Shown: one piece after another, positions 60,725 through 63,101 of the stretch
How the letters are laid out: the number at the start of each line of letters is the position of its first letter
Numbering within the stretch: position 1 is the stretch's first letter
Source: a virus
DNA length: 63,101 nucleotides
Virus record (IMG/VR): IMGVR_UViG_3300030109_005625
Location: 346 to 63,446 of that record
Strand: one strand, 5' to 3'
Notes under the pieces: model-generated
Databases searched by the model: none
What the model saw: the letters and a program-made list of their open reading frames with translations, nothing else
What the model was told of the DNA's origin: nothing
Made by a program: the position numbers and the translations under genes

Positions 60725-63101
60725 TTAATCATGGTAATAACAAAACCCGGATTTATTACTTGTTTTCATTTTACATCTTTTTCCATCAGCTTTTATGTGT
60801 TTACATTGTACTTTTTTACCATCGTTTCTTTGAGCGACCTTAGCATGTATAGTGCAGTAGTTACCCTCTACAGCGTCATTACTACATCTTTCACCACCGC
60901 TGGTTATAGCAACACATCTACTATCTTTCTTTTTTATATTTTCTTCTTCTTGTTTTTTATTTTTTTCTTGTCTTATTATTTTAGACTCTTCTCTTTTTTT
61001 CTTTTGTTTTTCTTTTCTTTCTTTATCTTTTCTAGCTTTTATTTCTTTTTCTACAGATATTATGTCTTGATCTTCTATACCTAAATCCCAAGTATTCCAA
61101 CCCATAATTAAAGCTAGTCTTTCTAAAGGTGTAATATTTTCTGTTAAAGCAGCGTCTATATTATCAACTTTTTTAACTAATCTGTCAAGAGGTATATTTG
61201 TAGCACCAGAAATTACATTAGCAATAGCGCCATAAGCTGGGTTATCAATATTAAATACACCCATTTCTTTTATAACATCTCTATTAAACCTTTCTGTTTG
61301 TATACCAGTATAAATTCTTCTTAACTTACTACCTATTGTTGGAGATAAACTAGCTATAGATAACATTGTATATGTGTGATCAGTACCCCAGTCTTTATTT
61401 CTTTGTCTTAAATACTCCATTAAAGAGTTTTTAACTGTAACCGCTACATTACCAGCAAAACCTAAACCACCAAGAACAGAGTCAATCATACCATTTATAA
61501 TTCTCTCTTGTTTTTTAGTTTTTTGCTCTTCATCTTCATCATCACCTATTAAAGAACCTAACGCTGCTTGTAAACCGTTAAATATTAAGTTTTGTACAAC
61601 ACCGTAATATATTATTTTGCTTACATTAGACTTAAAGTCACCTCTGTTATTTGCTAAATCAAGTACTGCTTTTTTCATTAATCTAGCATACTGCATAGGT
61701 GTATTTTTAAAAGCTAATATATATCTACCAAGTGGTGAAGCTTGTTGTTGACTAATCATATCAGGTCTTGCAGACTGCTGACCTTCTTCTGTTATTTCTT
61801 GAAAGTCATTAAAAGCTTTTGACTCAGCTTCTGATTGTGATAAGCCTTGTTTTAAATAACTTTTAACTCTATTTCTATACATTAAAGCACCACCAGAAGC
61901 TATAGCAAAACTATCAGCTATTTGCGTAGGTAAAAAACCTTTTGTTAATAACCAATGTAGCATTGCTTTAGCTTTATTTTTAGAACCAGCTATAGACTCT
62001 GCTAATTCAGCTTCATTAATACCACGCTGTTGACCACCTCTTCTTTGTTTTAATAAATCAGAGTTAAATATCATAGTAAAGTCTTTTACAAACTGTGGAA
62101 AGTTAGCTAAAGCAGCTCCAGCTTTCAACGGATTATTATCAGACCAATTTAAATAATTTACAGAAGATATAGTCTGTAACAAAGCAGATCGCATGTTAAA
62201 GAACATGATAGCACCAACAGATTGATTAGCCCAGTTATTAAAAGCATTTACTAATCTATTATTACCAGCTTCTCTTTTTCTACCATACTCCATACGATAT
62301 AAAATATCTTCTAAAGCTTCTTTAAATCTAGTACCGTATATAGCTTCTATTTTATTTATATTATCACCAACTAACTTACTACCTTGCCATTTACCAAATA
62401 TTTTCTCTCTGTTTTGTTTGAACTCTTGTAAGGCTTCATCTCTACTAACTTCAACATTTATTTTGTTTATATCACTAGCTGTTGTTTCTGCTAACCAAAA
62501 CTCAGTTGGTTGTAAATAACCGTCTGGTTGATTAGTTAAATTACCTAACGATTCAGCAAAAGACTTAGCTTCTGAATTATCTTTAAAATATTTTTTTACA
62601 AAGTTTAAATCTCTTTTAGATAAACCAGGAACTTCAAAACCTGCTTTATCAAACAAATATATTCTAACAGCTTGATCTAAAGTAAAGTTGTTACCAACTT
62701 GTTTGTTTAACTTGCTTTTAATTTTAGGAAATTGTTTTAACAAAGCTCTGTAACCACTTTCTAACGATTGTCTATCAGCGTTCATACGTTGATAAGCTCT
62801 ATTAAAAGGATCAAATAAAGATTTTTTAAAAAACTCTAATTGTTGCTCACCAGTTTTACCTTTACCTAAAAATCTATATATTAAACCTTTAAAATCTTCA
62901 GCTGATGGCGGTACAAAAAACCCAAACTTACCTTTTTTACTACCACGTATTTTAGCTTGTGCTTCAGAAAAACGTGCTTCTTCCTTTACTCCAGTTGTTT
63001 GTTCTATTATTTTGTTAATATCAAGCTCACTTTCAACATTTGAATCTAAATTGTTATTAAAAGTTTTATTTATGTCTTTGCTAAATTGTATTTTAGCTTG
63101 T
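60725..63101 (-). CDS. Giant polyvalent virion protein, C-terminal part (open at window edge)
   Basis: 791 codons, open to base 63101 without a stop; the first in-window Met is at 62785 but the frame clearly runs upstream. It contains a helical core, a hydrophobic region around a SPLGRYILAFKNTPMQYARL segment (about 61738-61679) and NVSKIIYYGVVQNLIFNGLQ. A Lys/Glu coiled coil (about 61045-60915) and two C-terminal Cys/His units (C-x9-C-x9-C-x2-H and C-x9-C-x10-C-x2-H) close the protein. These are zinc-binding-like modules similar to DUF5763. It probably completes the protein that starts at 4900. It may be packaged and injected. Confidence 0.8.
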   Translation of the reverse strand, partial: QAKIQFSKDINKTFNNNLDSNVESELDINKIIEQTTGVKEEARFSEAQAKIRGSKKGKFGFFVPPSAEDFKGLIYRFLGKGKTGEQQLEFFKKSLFDPFNRAYQRMNADRQSLESGYRALLKQFPKIKSKLNKQVGNNFTLDQAVRIYLFDKAGFEVPGLSKRDLNFVKKYFKDNSEAKSFAESLGNLTNQPDGYLQPTEFWLAETTASDINKINVEVSRDEALQEFKQNREKIFGKWQGSKLVGDNINKIEAIYGTRFKEALEDILYRMEYGRKREAGNNRLVNAFNNWANQSVGAIMFFNMRSALLQTISSVNYLNWSDNNPLKAGAALANFPQFVKDFTMIFNSDLLKQRRGGQQRGINEAELAESIAGSKNKAKAMLHWLLTKGFLPTQIADSFAIASGGALMYRNRVKSYLKQGLSQSEAESKAFNDFQEITEEGQQSARPDMISQQQASPLGRYILAFKNTPMQYARLMKKAVLDLANNRGDFKSNVSKIIYYGVVQNLIFNGLQAALGSLIGDDEDEEQKTKKQERIINGMIDSVLGGLGFAGNVAVTVKNSLMEYLRQRNKDWGTDHTYTMLSIASLSPTIGSKLRRIYTGIQTERFNRDVIKEMGVFNIDNPAYGAIANVISGATNIPLDRLVKKVDNIDAALTENITPLERLALIMGWNTWDLGIEDQDIISVEKEIKARKDKERKEKQKKKREESKIIRQEKNKKQEEENIKKKDSRCVAITSGGERCSNDAVEGNYCTIHAKVAQRNDGKKVQCKHIKADGKRCKMKTSNKSGFCYYHD

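Noticed and set aside
60512-61084. Plus-strand ORF of 190 residues, Phe/Ser/Tyr-rich
   Set aside because: It is antisense to the Lys/Glu coiled coil and Cys/His end of the giant gene; Phe runs mirror Lys codons.

Overview
The window looks like an essentially complete genome of a lytic, short-tailed (podovirus-like) phage of a marine Bacteroidota (flavobacterial) host. DNA is AT-rich (roughly one third G+C by eye) and genes are packed with 1-4 base overlaps. There is no integrase, no tail tube, sheath or tape-measure gene, and no tRNA I can recognise. Host clues are a histone H1-like Hc1-family protein, a virion protein with seven GCTDP...DDGSC-type Cys repeats of a kind common in Flavobacteria, AT-rich start regions without Shine-Dalgarno sequences, and a head/tail gene set resembling crAss-like phages and their marine relatives.

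Topology: the left-edge gene (minus strand, open at base 1) and the right-edge gene (minus strand, open at base 63101) read as two halves of one protein of about 2,430 residues. The window is therefore probably a circular or circularly permuted genome cut inside that gene. Direct joining leaves the frame one base short, so one base (or 1+3n) seems to be lost at the junction.

Layout: (1) 36027-36363 is a divergent control region. (2) 36364-52043 runs rightward and holds early genes and replication: small early genes driven by a nine-copy 31-base promoter-like element, two lipoproteins, a zinc-finger protein, structured RNAs, DNA ligase, an HTH protein, a sigma factor, ERF recombinase, PD-(D/E)XK exonuclease, SSB-like protein, primase-helicase, a thymidylate synthase/dCMP hydroxymethylase family enzyme, MazG-type proteins, T7 endonuclease I-like resolvase, B12-dependent ribonucleotide reductase, an outer-membrane barrel protein and an Hc1-like protein, closed by a bidirectional terminator at 52048-52075. 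No DNA polymerase is present. (3) 36026 down to 1, continuing 63101 down to 52246, runs leftward and holds morphogenesis and lysis: small basic proteins, GroEL and GroES, surface-type proteins, a holin-like protein, terminase, portal, scaffold, major capsid protein, connector/tail proteins, the Cys-repeat protein, ejection-type proteins and the giant polyvalent protein; then small basic proteins, a PAP2 phosphatase, small membrane proteins, the tail fibre and an M15-peptidase endolysin.

How it fits together: the early block takes over transcription (sigma factor, HTH protein), makes nucleotides (RNR, ThyA-like, MazG) and replicates and recombines DNA with host polymerase. The late block folds (GroEL/ES), packages and assembles the virion, carries internal proteins into the host and lyses the cell. 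The most unusual points are the 31-base promoter-like element, two adjacent T-tailed structured RNAs, an A-B-A'-B' gene duplication next to them, a shared N-terminal PFK motif on many late proteins, and the giant protein that combines HExxH, HAD and twin Cys/His motifs.
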